Shown piece by piece: positions 17,557-26,106 of a stretch of DNA of 63,425 nt (the stretch's first letter is position 1; the number at the start of each line of letters is the position of its first letter). Source of the DNA: CAYSYY01 sp964576115 [NCBI: uncultured Gemmatimonadota bacterium] (lineage in GTDB: Bacteria > Blakebacterota > Blakebacteria > Blakebacterales); NCBI GenBank assembly GCA_964576115.1, contig CAZNUA010000020.1, positions 1-63,425 of the forward strand, written 5' to 3'. The translations under genes were made by a program, and so were the position numbers. The notes beneath the pieces are model-generated. The model was not told the origin of the DNA, searched no databases, and worked only from the letters and a program-made list of their open reading frames with translations.

Positions 17557-19470
17557 GTGGAAGCTCAGGCCTTTCTGGTCGAATTCGCCCGGGCAGTGCA
17601 GCGGTGGGGGATGTACCCGGCCGGTCACCCCGCCGTTGTGTCGATGGCCGAGTCCGTCACGGCCCAGGCGGGCGAATATCTGGCCGCCCACCCCTCTCTC
17701 TCGATCCGCATCGATAGCAACCACCTGACCGTCGAAGATGTCGAAACCGATCCCGAGCAGGCTCTTTTTCGCGGTCTCTCCCGCCGGCTCTACCGGCATT
17801 TTCTTTACAACCTGACCTTCGAACGGGGGTTGCAAGCCACCGAACTGACCGACTTCATATCGGCCGTGTCGGTCTCGCCCGGCCCCCTGGCCGAACCGCT
17901 CGGCAATGCCGGCAAGGACCTGGACGGCCGCTGGCCGCATATCCGTATCGAACTGATCCCCTTTGAATCGCTCGCCCTGGCCCGGGAGTGTCCCGAGGAT
18001 GACGACACCTACTGGGCCGGCGAAGCCGAGTCGCAGGCAGCGCTCGCACAGGCTCAGCAACAGCTCGCCGATCTCAACCTGCCCAAGCTCTCGGAAGTAC
18101 TGCGCGGGGCCGATACGAGCGACCCCGGCGCACTGCATGAAGGTATCTCCCGCCTGGTCCTGGACATGGAGCCCGGCACCTTGCAGCGGTTGATGCTCAG
18201 TCTGCCCGATTCGTACCGGCGAAGCGCCGCCCAGACGGCGGTGGAGCAATCGATCCAGGAAATCATCGAAGCCGCCGATGAGGGCCAGGGAGGTAACGCC
18301 AGCCAGGCCCTGCTACGGTTGCTGGTCAAACTGGCCCTGCTGACCGAGACTGACGAGGAATGCCCCGAGACCGATGAGGAATCGGACGCCATGCTGGCCG
18401 CCCTGCTGCAGCGGATGGGATCAGGCTGGGATATCGAGGATCCGAACCCTCAGGAATACGAGGAAACGCTCCGCAGTTTCGACCGGACTGCCCGGGAGTT
18501 TGCCGGCGATATCGAGTGGGAAGACGACCCCGATAACGAGCGGATCGTCCAGATCAGTCTCGAGATCGACGAAACCGCCCCTCCCACCCTCAAGGCAACG
18601 GCCAATCTGATCAGTGGGGGCCGTACCGGGGGACTGATGGACATCCTGGACAATTCCCCCGAAAATACTACTGCCACCGAAGCGCTCTGGAAGCGGGTCG
18701 ACCGCCGGGAAACCGTCAACCATCTGCTGAACTACCGGCCGGTCGATTATCCGACCCTGGACCGGATGATCGCCCGGATCTGGCTGGAATCGGCCGGACC
18801 GATGCTCGACAGCCTGCTCGAAAGTGAATCGCGCTCCGAGCGTTTCACCCTTCTCGAACTGTTGAGCCGGATCGGGCCCGAGCTCGGGCCCCTGATCGTG
18901 GAGCGCCTCGACGACTCCCGCTGGTACCGGACCCGGAATCTGCTGACTCTCATCGGATGCCTGCCCGACCTGCCCGAGGGATTCTCACTGGTTCCTTACC
19001 TGGAGCATTCCGAACCGCGGGTACGCCGTGAAGCTTTCGCGATCGCCCTGAATCGGGCGCAGGGCCGTGTGCAGGCCATCCTGCGCGCCCTCGATGACGA
19101 CGATCACCTGGTCGTCGAGAGGGCTCTGGAAAGCTCCCGCCGGTCCTGCCCGGCTGAAGCGGTACCTTTCATCATCACCCTGATCCACAATCCCGACACC
19201 TACACCCGCCTCAGAATCCTGGGCATCCGGGCACTGGCCGGCAGCCGCTCGCGTCAGTGCTACGACGCTCTGCTCTCCCTGGTTCAGGTACGCAAGTTTC
19301 TCTTCTGGAACGGTCTGGCTCCGAAGTCGGCTATCATGCTCGAAGCCCTGGCCGTGATCTCCCGTTCGTGGCGGTCCGAACCGCAGGCACGATCCCTTCT
19401 GGCGGAAGCCCTGCGTTCGCCCGATTCCCAGATCCGGGCCGTGGCCCGCCCACCGGAGGACTACTCGTGA
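17557..19470 (+). CDS. HEAT-repeat-like protein with N-terminal domain shared with the adjacent HD-GYP protein
   Basis: This is a 637-residue protein. GTG 17557 is preferred to ATG 17500: it has GGGGA 8 bases upstream, and its first residues (VEAQAFLVEFARAVQRWGMY, then PAGHPA) align with the start of the next gene product (VNPAVTFLNRLANAFSVMAL, then YSEGHPA). The C-terminal half has alpha-helical HEAT-like units (EPRVRREAFAIALNRAQGRV and RSRQCYDALLSLVQV). No enzyme motif is visible. It overlaps the HD-GYP gene by 4 bp (GTGA), so the proteins probably work together. I do not know the family by name. Confidence 0.8.
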   Translation: MEAQAFLVEFARAVQRWGMYPAGHPAVVSMAESVTAQAGEYLAAHPSLSIRIDSNHLTVEDVETDPEQALFRGLSRRLYRHFLYNLTFERGLQATELTDFISAVSVSPGPLAEPLGNAGKDLDGRWPHIRIELIPFESLALARECPEDDDTYWAGEAESQAALAQAQQQLADLNLPKLSEVLRGADTSDPGALHEGISRLVLDMEPGTLQRLMLSLPDSYRRSAAQTAVEQSIQEIIEAADEGQGGNASQALLRLLVKLALLTETDEECPETDEESDAMLAALLQRMGSGWDIEDPNPQEYEETLRSFDRTAREFAGDIEWEDDPDNERIVQISLEIDETAPPTLKATANLISGGRTGGLMDILDNSPENTTATEALWKRVDRRETVNHLLNYRPVDYPTLDRMIARIWLESAGPMLDSLLESESRSERFTLLELLSRIGPELGPLIVERLDDSRWYRTRNLLTLIGCLPDLPEGFSLVPYLEHSEPRVRREAFAIALNRAQGRVQAILRALDDDDHLVVERALESSRRSCPAEAVPFIITLIHNPDTYTRLRILGIRALAGSRSRQCYDALLSLVQVRKFLFWNGLAPKSAIMLEALAVISRSWRSEPQARSLLAEALRSPDSQIRAVARPPEDYS

Positions 19471-20684
19471 ACCCGGCGGTCACATTCCTGAACCGACTGG
19501 CGAACGCCTTCTCGGTCATGGCCCTGTATTCAGAGGGGCACCCGGCACGCGAGCGCGCTCTCGAGGAGGCCGCCGACTCTCTGCAGACTCTGTTGCAGAC
19601 CGATCCCGAGCCGACGTTCAGTTTTCTCGAAGAGGATGTCATCTACCGCGACCGGCCGCTGCCGGAGATGAGGAACTGGACCCTGGGCCGGCATCTGGCC
19701 CGGCGCAGCATCGAGCGGCTCGAGGTCAGTCTCGGGGTGGACAGGCGCGAATTCCGCGCCTTCCTCGAGGAAGCGGCTCGTCAGTTGAGCCGCCCCCCCG
19801 ACGCGCTGGCCGCCGATCCGATCCGGTTCCCGCATCTGAGCTTCGGGCGTCTCGAAACCGGCGAAGGGACCGGCGAAGAGGTTACCCCTTTCGATCTCGA
19901 GGCCGAGTCCTCAAAAGTCGAGATGCTCGAGGAAGATGCACTCATCAAGGGTCGCGTCTCGGCGGTTCTGGCCCGGGCGGTCGTACAGACCCTCTCGACC
20001 GCCATGCGCTACACCCGCAAGGTAGTGGTCCCGCTCCTCTCACTGAAAGACGTTGATCAGTACAGCACCATCCACTCGATGAACACCTCGATGCTGGCGA
20101 TGGCGGTGGGCGAGTTCCTGCGCCTGCCCGCACCCCGGATCCGGCTGATCGGCGAGGCCGCCCTGCTGCACGATATGGGCAAGGTGACGATCCCCGACGA
20201 GATCCTCAACAAGCCGGGAAAGCCGACTGACGAGGAGTGGGAAATCATCAGGCGACACCCGGTCGAAGGCGCCCGCATCCTGCTGCGTTCCGGCGGCGAC
20301 CTGGAACTGGCGGTGATCGCGGCCTACGAACACCATCTCAAATGGAACGGGGAAGGATACCCTCAACCACATTATCCCCGCCGGCCCCACCGGATCGCCC
20401 AGCTCGTTCAGCTCTGCGATACCTATGACGCCATGCGCACCCAGCGTCCCCACCAGGGTTCGATCCCGCACGACCGGATCATGGAGGTTCTCAAGACCGG
20501 AGTCGGGACCGATTTCAATCCCGCCCTGACCCGCGTCTTCCTGCAGATGATGCAGCGGTGGTCATCCCAGATCGTGGAAGTGGGCGGAACGGATCGGGAA
20601 GAACGACCGCAACCGGCGCCGGATCCGGAACCCTCTCCCCGACCACAGGAATCCCCCGGACCGGCTTCGGATCTGTTGCTCTGA
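19467..20684 (+). CDS. HD-GYP domain protein, probable cyclic-di-GMP phosphodiesterase
   Basis: This 405-residue protein starts at GTG 19467, overlapping the previous stop, with GGAGGA upstream. The N-terminal ~130 residues are related to the N-terminus of the preceding protein. Residues ~165-370 form an HD-GYP domain. It has H203, the metal-binding H235-D236 in LLHDMGKVTIPDEIL, H264 in RRHPVEGA, and HHLKWNGEGYP at 289-299 with an intact GYP signature. Such enzymes hydrolyse c-di-GMP or related dinucleotides. It is convergent with a PilB-like ATPase that has c-di-GMP-binding-type MshEN domains. The last ~35 residues are Pro-rich and probably disordered. Confidence 0.88.
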   Translation: MNPAVTFLNRLANAFSVMALYSEGHPARERALEEAADSLQTLLQTDPEPTFSFLEEDVIYRDRPLPEMRNWTLGRHLARRSIERLEVSLGVDRREFRAFLEEAARQLSRPPDALAADPIRFPHLSFGRLETGEGTGEEVTPFDLEAESSKVEMLEEDALIKGRVSAVLARAVVQTLSTAMRYTRKVVVPLLSLKDVDQYSTIHSMNTSMLAMAVGEFLRLPAPRIRLIGEAALLHDMGKVTIPDEILNKPGKPTDEEWEIIRRHPVEGARILLRSGGDLELAVIAAYEHHLKWNGEGYPQPHYPRRPHRIAQLVQLCDTYDAMRTQRPHQGSIPHDRIMEVLKTGVGTDFNPALTRVFLQMMQRWSSQIVEVGGTDREERPQPAPDPEPSPRPQESPGPASDLLL

Positions 20685-20716
20685 GTTTAATCCGGTATTG
20701 GTGCGAAACGGCGTAC

Positions 20717-22600
20717 TCAGCTCTCGGGCGTGGCGGCAAGCACCTGTTCCAGCGTGGTCATCCCCTCGGCGGCCTTCTGCAATCCGTCGCTGCGCAGTGA
20801 TGTGCTGACGCCCTGTTTGCGAAGATAGTTCCGGATCTCCTCGCCCGACGCCCGCCCGAGAACCATCCGGTGGATCTCTTCATCGGGGACCAGCAATTCG
20901 AAGATCCCGATGCGCCCGCTGTAGCCGGTGTTCTGGCAGGACCGGCATCCATGGGCGTTGTAGAGAACCGTACCGGCGGGCAGACCCAGACGTTCCAGCA
21001 GTTCGGCGGGCGGTTCGTACTGCTCGCGGCAGCGCATACAGAGCTTGCGGAGCAGGCGCTGGGCCAGGATCCCGATGATGGTCGAGGAGAGCAGGTAGGG
21101 TTCGATCCCCATATCCATCAAACGCGTGTAGGCGGTCGCGGCCTCGTTGGTGTGCAGGGTCGAAAACACGAGGTGGCCGGTCAGGGCCGCCTGGATTGCC
21201 ATCTCGCAGGTTTCCCGGTCCCGCATCTCCCCCACCATGATGACATCGGGATCCTGGCGCAGAATGGCCCGCAATCCGTCGGCAAACGCGAAGCCGGCCC
21301 GCGGATTGATTTGCGCCTGGCTGATACCGTCGAGGTAGAACTCGACCGGGTCTTCCATCGTGACGATGTTCCGGGCGATATCATCGATGCGCTGCAGAGC
21401 GCAGTACAGGGTCGAACTCTTCCCGCTGCCCGTCGGTCCGGTCACCAGGATGATCCCGTTGGGCTGCCGGATGAGCTCATCGAATCCTATCAGCATATCG
21501 GGCGTGAACCCGAGGTCACCGATCTCCAGCTTGCCCGAATCGGGATCGAGAATCCGCATAACGACTTTCTCGTTGACACCCCGGTTGCGGGTAATGGTGG
21601 GAAAGGAGGAGACCCGGATGTCGATCATCCGGCCCTCGTGACGCACCTGGAAACGGCCGTCTTGAGGCCGGCGCCGCTCGGCGATATCCATGCCCGCCAT
21701 AATTTTGAGTCGCGAGGTAATCTGGGCCCGCAGGGGAAGCGGGATTGGATTGCGTTCAACCAATATGCCGTCGATCCGGTAGCGGAGTCGCACGTGGTTG
21801 ATCAGCGGTTCGATATGGATATCCGAAGCCCGTTCCACGATCGCCTGGGTCACGATGGCATTGACCACTTTGACGACCTGGGCGCCATCCTCGGCCGTCA
21901 GTTTCTCGGATTCTTCCACCTCCCGGACGACATCGAGCTCCTGATGGTTCATATCTTCCAGAAGCTCTGTCATCTCGGCTACATGAGAAGCATAGGTGCG
22001 TTCGATAGCTGCCTGGATGCTTTTTTCCGAAGCTATCACCGGCTCGATCTCCTTGCCGGTTTTGAACTTCAGGATATCGAGCACCCGCAGGTTGGAGGGA
22101 TTGGCCATGGCCACGGTGAGGATCCCGTTGGTCTCGTACAGCGGCATTACCCTGTGCTGCCGGGCCATTGCTTCGGGCAGAATTTTCACCAGCCTCTGAT
22201 CGAAACTGAAGTGGTCCAGGACGACATGCTGGATATCGAGCTGGGCTGCGAGGACATCTACCAGCTTTTCATCCGGTATGAATCCGAGCTTGATGAGGCA
22301 GCGGCCGAGCCGTTCGTCCGAGCGGGCCTGTTCCTGGAGTCCCTCCTCGAGCTGTTCGGCGGTGATCAGTTCCTGGTCGATGAGGATTTCACCCAGCGGC
22401 TTACGCTGGCTGATCTGGATCTGTTCGCCCAGTACACTGGTCAGATCGTCCTGACTGATATGCCCGAGATTGACCAGCACGGTTCCCAGACTGGTACCGG
22501 TACGGCGATGCTCTTCCAGTCCCTGGGCAAGCTGCCGATTGGTAATGAGATCCTGAGCGATCAGAATCTCCCCCAGTTTTTTCCAGCGTCGTTGTTCCAT
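20717..22600 (-). CDS. PilB/GspE-family secretion or pilus assembly ATPase with two MshEN domains
   Basis: This 627-residue hexameric-motor ATPase starts at ATG 22600 after GAGGGG. There are two tandem N-terminal MshEN modules, residues ~9-60 and ~68-120. Each has two 24-residue LG...L..Q motifs separated by 5 residues, the known c-di-GMP receptor layout. The ATPase core has Walker A GPTGSGKS at 388-395, the Walker B region DPDVIMVGEMRD and the His-box TGHLVFSTLHTNEA. The metal-binding tetracysteine is CMRC...CRSC near the end. Other type II secretion or type IV pilus genes are absent nearby, so it is an orphan. Only some motif-leading Arg residues are conserved (for example in SDERLGRCL), so binding may be partial. 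Confidence 0.9.
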   Translation of the reverse strand: MEQRRWKKLGEILIAQDLITNRQLAQGLEEHRRTGTSLGTVLVNLGHISQDDLTSVLGEQIQISQRKPLGEILIDQELITAEQLEEGLQEQARSDERLGRCLIKLGFIPDEKLVDVLAAQLDIQHVVLDHFSFDQRLVKILPEAMARQHRVMPLYETNGILTVAMANPSNLRVLDILKFKTGKEIEPVIASEKSIQAAIERTYASHVAEMTELLEDMNHQELDVVREVEESEKLTAEDGAQVVKVVNAIVTQAIVERASDIHIEPLINHVRLRYRIDGILVERNPIPLPLRAQITSRLKIMAGMDIAERRRPQDGRFQVRHEGRMIDIRVSSFPTITRNRGVNEKVVMRILDPDSGKLEIGDLGFTPDMLIGFDELIRQPNGIILVTGPTGSGKSSTLYCALQRIDDIARNIVTMEDPVEFYLDGISQAQINPRAGFAFADGLRAILRQDPDVIMVGEMRDRETCEMAIQAALTGHLVFSTLHTNEAATAYTRLMDMGIEPYLLSSTIIGILAQRLLRKLCMRCREQYEPPAELLERLGLPAGTVLYNAHGCRSCQNTGYSGRIGIFELLVPDEEIHRMVLGRASGEEIRNYLRKQGVSTSLRSDGLQKAAEGMTTLEQVLAATPES

Positions 22601-22753
22601 TGACCCCTCGATGCCTGCCGGAATGGGTATTCTTCTTCCCGCAGCGGATACCCTGCCTCCCACAGCGGATATCCGTCGACCGGAATGTACTCCCGTCAGC
22701 CGGAAGATGTTACGCCTTCCCGTATTCGGTGGTAAACCTCGAAAACGGAGGGA

Positions 22754-23227
22754 CTAGATTTCGCCGGTATAGGCCAGGGTGAAGAAACGATTGATGCCGG
22801 CACAGACCTCGACAAAGGGCGTGAGGCGGGTGAGTCGGGGCTGATAGCGTACGACCAGGTGCGCGGTCAGCAGATTGTAGGTGTACTTGTTGTATTCCCG
22901 TGTCGCAGTCTCATACTCTGGCAGACTCTGGCTGGGGTCTGACCCGAACCTGTTCATCGCCACCCGGGCTCCAAGACTGAAGCCGGTCCCGCGCAGCAGC
23001 CAGGCACCGTAGAACGAGGCTCCCCAGGTCTTCCGTTCGAGTTCGGTTCCCAAAGCGCCGATCGGAGTGCCATTCTCGACGGTGAGTTGGAACTCGGCCC
23101 CATGTTGGCCGCGAGCGCTGACCGGAAGACTCAGGGTTAATCCCAGGCAGTAGAGACCGGTGATGACGGCCGTCCGCACCGTCCCTGCGTTCAGTGCCGA
23201 CGATCCGGGTACCAGAATGCTGTTCAT
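22754..23227 (-). CDS. Truncated secreted/outer-membrane barrel-like protein (internal start)
   Basis: An ATG at 23227 lies inside the longer HepT-containing frame and is preceded by a strong AGGAGG 8 bases upstream, so it is probably translated on its own. The 157-residue product has a signal-like N-terminus (GTVRTAVITGLYCLGLTLSL, then PVSARGQ). Amphipathic beta-strand sequences follow (WGASFYGAWLLRGTGFSLGA and YNLLTAHLVVRYQP). It stops at LTPFVEVCAGINRFFTLAYT, where barrel proteins usually continue. It therefore looks like the N-terminal part of an outer-membrane protein that has lost its C-terminus. Confidence 0.5.
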   Translation of the reverse strand: MNSILVPGSSALNAGTVRTAVITGLYCLGLTLSLPVSARGQHGAEFQLTVENGTPIGALGTELERKTWGASFYGAWLLRGTGFSLGARVAMNRFGSDPSQSLPEYETATREYNKYTYNLLTAHLVVRYQPRLTRLTPFVEVCAGINRFFTLAYTGEI

Positions 23228-23641
23228 GACGCGTTCCTCCTGCCGCCCCTCTCTGGTGATCCCCTCTCTGCGCCGGGCACGAACATCATGGATACCTCTT
23301 CTATTCTGAACGTTCTGAAGTTCCTGCAGGATCTCCCTGATCTGTGGGAGCCGGTTTCTGATCACATCCCAGACGATTTCGTCATCCACCCCGAAATAAT
23401 CGTGGATCAGATGATCGCGCATCTTCGCCATGAGGGCCCATTCGATCCCGGGAGCCTGCGATCTGATCTCATCGGGTACCCGTCTGGCCGCCTCGCCGAT
23501 GATGGTCAGACTGCACACGCTGGCCCTGGTCAGCACGTCATCGGCGATGAAGCCGGCCTCGGTCAGCTTGGTGCACTGCTGTTCGAGGAAGACGATCTCC
23601 CGGAGAATATGCTCGATATACGCTCTACCCGAGATCGGCAT
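22754..23641 (-). CDS. hepT: HepT-like (DUF86, HEPN) toxin reading in frame into a downstream ORF
   Basis: Residues 1-113 are a HepT/DUF86 HEPN domain with the RNase motif R-X4-H-X-Y (R75, H80, Y82 in MRDHLIHDYF). HepT proteins are RNases or tRNases inactivated when the cognate MntA AMPylates the tyrosine. The start overlaps the 3' end of the antitoxin gene by 17 bp. No stop follows the domain. The frame continues through an Arg-rich linker into the secreted-protein ORF that has its own Shine-Dalgarno at 23236-23241, giving 295 codons in all. Either the toxin lost its stop through deletion, or it carries a long tail. Domain call confident; mature product uncertain. Confidence 0.78.
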   Translation of the reverse strand: MPISGRAYIEHILREIVFLEQQCTKLTEAGFIADDVLTRASVCSLTIIGEAARRVPDEIRSQAPGIEWALMAKMRDHLIHDYFGVDDEIVWDVIRNRLPQIREILQELQNVQNRRGIHDVRARRREGITREGRQEERVMNSILVPGSSALNAGTVRTAVITGLYCLGLTLSLPVSARGQHGAEFQLTVENGTPIGALGTELERKTWGASFYGAWLLRGTGFSLGARVAMNRFGSDPSQSLPEYETATREYNKYTYNLLTAHLVVRYQPRLTRLTPFVEVCAGINRFFTLAYTGEI

Positions 23642-24227
23642 ACTCGGCCTCCTCGAGGATCGCCGGTCCGAGCGGCGGGGTGAGGGATTGCGGTGTCACG
23701 AGTTCGACCCGCCGCCCGAAGAGTTCTTCGAGCCAGGCAGCGAGGGTCATGAACCGATCGAAGGTTTTTTCTCCCGGCCGGAAGACAGCCAGCAGGTCGA
23801 GGTCGCTGGCTGCTGTCGCCTGTCCGGTTTGTAGGGAGCCGAAGAGTCCGATCCTCTCGATCCCGAGCGCCCGCAGGACCGAACGATGCCGGTGCAAGGT
23901 CGAGAGAATGGACTCGCGCGTGAGCGCATTCGCTGCCGTCTGGACGGGACCGGTCTCAAGAGCGGCTCTCAGGGGCTCTCTCACCCCGTTCGCAATCGGT
24001 TCGGGCGTGGGGTAGCCCTCCGAACCCCCAGACCTCATTCCGAGGGCGCGGGCGGCAAGTTCGTTTACGATTTCGGAGATCGAGCTGTCCCTGCGGGCGG
24101 CCTCCAGGCGCAGTTGGGCGTGAACGTCAGGCTCGAAGTAGATCGTGGCCCGTTTTGATTTGCGCAGGGCAAAGGAGCGATCCTCGAGCCGAACGGGTTT
24201 CTTTCCCTGTGCTTGGCCAGTTGGCAT
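23625..24227 (-). CDS. mntA: MntA-type nucleotidyltransferase antitoxin with N-terminal ribbon-helix-helix domain
   Basis: This 200-residue protein starts at ATG 24227 with AGGAGG 7 bases upstream. Residues ~26-63 (RATIYFEPDVHAQLRLEAAR and then SISEIVNELAARAL) form a ribbon-helix-helix (Arc/CopG type) DNA-binding unit. Residues ~105-200 form a minimal nucleotidyltransferase with G130-S131 and D142/D144 (the GS-X10-DxD pattern) in LFGSLQTGQATAASDLDL. MntA antitoxins AMPylate HepT. Here the antitoxin appears to carry its own DNA-binding domain, which would allow autoregulation. Four tandem 8-bp palindromic sites lie 116 bp upstream. A Gly/Pro-rich linker joins the domains. Confidence 0.85.
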   Translation of the reverse strand: MPTGQAQGKKPVRLEDRSFALRKSKRATIYFEPDVHAQLRLEAARRDSSISEIVNELAARALGMRSGGSEGYPTPEPIANGVREPLRAALETGPVQTAANALTRESILSTLHRHRSVLRALGIERIGLFGSLQTGQATAASDLDLLAVFRPGEKTFDRFMTLAAWLEELFGRRVELVTPQSLTPPLGPAILEEAEYADLG

Positions 24228-24342
24228 CAACATGCCTCCTGTCACGGGTACCGCGATTATCCCGTTAACTCTGTCAGGTTGCGTTTCTGCTGCTTCCTGG
24301 TTCGCTCGTTTTGCCGTTCTGCAATCTCTGTACGAGCAATAA

Positions 24343-24374
24343 TAACGTTATAACGTTATAACGTCATTACGTCA
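24343..24374. promoter_or_regulatory. Four tandem 8-bp palindrome-like sites (candidate RHH operator)
   Basis: Two copies of TAACGTTA (24343-24350, 24351-24358) are followed by TAACGTCA (24359-24366) and TTACGTCA (24367-24374), with exact 8-bp periodicity and no gaps. Ribbon-helix-helix proteins often bind cooperatively to such short tandem repeats. The array lies between the divergent RHH-MntA gene and the M1 peptidase gene. The rest of the 270-bp spacer shows nothing else recognised. Confidence 0.65.
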
Positions 24375-24500
24375 GAGCGGGTGAGCGACACCTTTTCCCA
24401 CCGCGCTGCGTATCACGGACTGCGCCGAACCGGCCGTCCGGTGCCACACCCGTATAGGATCCCGGCCTGGTGGGGAGCCGGATAACATCAGGAGTCTCCC

Positions 24501-26042
24501 ATGTATTGCCTTTCCCTGCGTCTGGTATGCGTCTGCCTTTTTCTCGTCACTCTTCGCTCACTCCTGTCGGCGCAGAGCGAGGCCCAGTCGCCCGAGTCGC
24601 TCCCGACCCGGACCATTTCGCCTGTCCCCGATCTCTATGCTGCTGCAGAAGAAGCCGTCACCGGGCCCGAGGATCACTCCCTGGCCGCCCGGGCCGTCTA
24701 TACCGTGCGCAACGACGGCGAGGAACCGCTGCACATTCTTTCACTCTATCTGCGCCACCCCCTGCGCTTTACCGAAGTGACCGTGGGAGACCGCCCTGCC
24801 CGGGGCCGAATGTCACCCGGCACCCTGGGCGGCCTGCCCGCGGCCCGGCTCGAACTGGAACTTGTCACTCCCCTCCCACCGGGTCAGAGCCGGCAGATCG
24901 CTTACGCCTGGACGACCTCCTACGCCCGCCACCCCTTCGGCCGCAAGCCGATCGGTTTCGCCCCCGAGCGGGGCTTTATTCTGTGCGAGTCGGGCTGGTA
25001 CCCGCACACCTCGACCACTTTCAGCATGTTCAGCTACCAGATGGAGATCGCCGCTCCCCCCGGCTGCCTGGCCCTGACCTCGGGCGAGCTCGCCGACCGG
25101 CGGTCTTCCGCTACAGGTGAGGTTTTCTCCTATGACTGCGCGATCCCGAGTCTGCCCTACCTGGTCTGGGGCCGCTACCGGATCAGCACCGCCGAAATCG
25201 GTGGTGCCCGGGTCGAGATCTGGACGCCCTCTTCGGGCGCGATCGAACCCGAACCGATGCGGGCCTGCCTGGCCGAGGTTCTCGCTCTCTACGACCGGCT
25301 CCTGCCTCCCACGGTCGTGACCGGACACCGGATCGTGGCTGTCACCCGTTTCGGCGGGTACGGGCCGGCCGGCACCCTGCTGCTGCAGGACACCTATTTC
25401 GACCCCGAGGCCCTGACCCGGGCCGAGAGTGTCGACCTGGTAGCCCACGAACTGGCCCACAGCTGGGTCAACGCGATCGCCCGTCCGGCGGGCGACCTCA
25501 TGCTCAGCCTCTCGGAGGGGATCGCCACCTTCTTCGGCGCCCGGGCGGTCGAGGAGGTCGTGGGTTCCGAGGCAGCCCGAGAGATCTGGGCCGGGCGCCG
25601 TGACGAATATCAGCCCCTGTTCAGGCGTACGGTGGCCCCCATCGAGCTGACCGAGCGGATCCAGCACGCCGACAACGCCATGTTCCGGGCTGTGACCTAC
25701 ACGAAGAGCTGTTTCTTTCTCCGCGAGATGGAAACCCTGCTCGGGGAAGAGGCTTTCTTCGCCGCCCTACACGCAGCTCTCGAGGACCACCGGGGCGGAG
25801 AATTCACCTTCGACGATCTCGCCGCCGCCCTGGCCCGGACGGGCGGCGAGGAAGTGCGGGAGTGCTACCGGCGGTATGCAGAGGAACGTGATCTGCCCGA
25901 TTATGTCGTGCTCCCCACCGCCGACGAGCCCGGAACCGGCTCGCTGGTGCTGGAGAACCGGGGCGCCCCCTGCCCCGTGCCGGTCCGGGTCGTGGGCTGC
26001 GAGGCCGACGTCTGGAAGATCGTGATCTTCAGCATCAACTGA
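24501..26042 (+). CDS. Exported M1-family (gluzincin) metallopeptidase-like protein
   Basis: This 513-residue protein starts at ATG 24501 after CAGGAG and has an N-terminal signal peptide (LVCVCLFLVTLRSLLSAQ). An N-terminal beta-domain as in aminopeptidase N precedes the catalytic region. The zinc site is H316-E-L-A-H320 with the third ligand E339 in LSEGIATFF, giving the HEXXH-X18-E spacing of M1 peptidases. The exopeptidase GxMEN motif is replaced by GYGPAGTLLLQD, so aminopeptidase activity is not assured. It is 64 bp upstream of glgA and may be co-transcribed, but a functional link is unclear. Confidence 0.87.
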   Translation: MYCLSLRLVCVCLFLVTLRSLLSAQSEAQSPESLPTRTISPVPDLYAAAEEAVTGPEDHSLAARAVYTVRNDGEEPLHILSLYLRHPLRFTEVTVGDRPARGRMSPGTLGGLPAARLELELVTPLPPGQSRQIAYAWTTSYARHPFGRKPIGFAPERGFILCESGWYPHTSTTFSMFSYQMEIAAPPGCLALTSGELADRRSSATGEVFSYDCAIPSLPYLVWGRYRISTAEIGGARVEIWTPSSGAIEPEPMRACLAEVLALYDRLLPPTVVTGHRIVAVTRFGGYGPAGTLLLQDTYFDPEALTRAESVDLVAHELAHSWVNAIARPAGDLMLSLSEGIATFFGARAVEEVVGSEAAREIWAGRRDEYQPLFRRTVAPIELTERIQHADNAMFRAVTYTKSCFFLREMETLLGEEAFFAALHAALEDHRGGEFTFDDLAAALARTGGEEVRECYRRYAEERDLPDYVVLPTADEPGTGSLVLENRGAPCPVPVRVVGCEADVWKIVIFSIN

Positions 26043-26106
26043 ACTCGGCGCAGCTGTCCACGGAGGATTCGATACCGCCCGCAATGTGCGGTATGATGGG
26101 GCGGCT

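Noticed and set aside
20870-22603. Long open frame (577 codons) antisense to the PilB-like ATPase gene
   Set aside because: High-GC shadow. The minus-strand gene has intact ATPase motifs and the antisense translation shows none.
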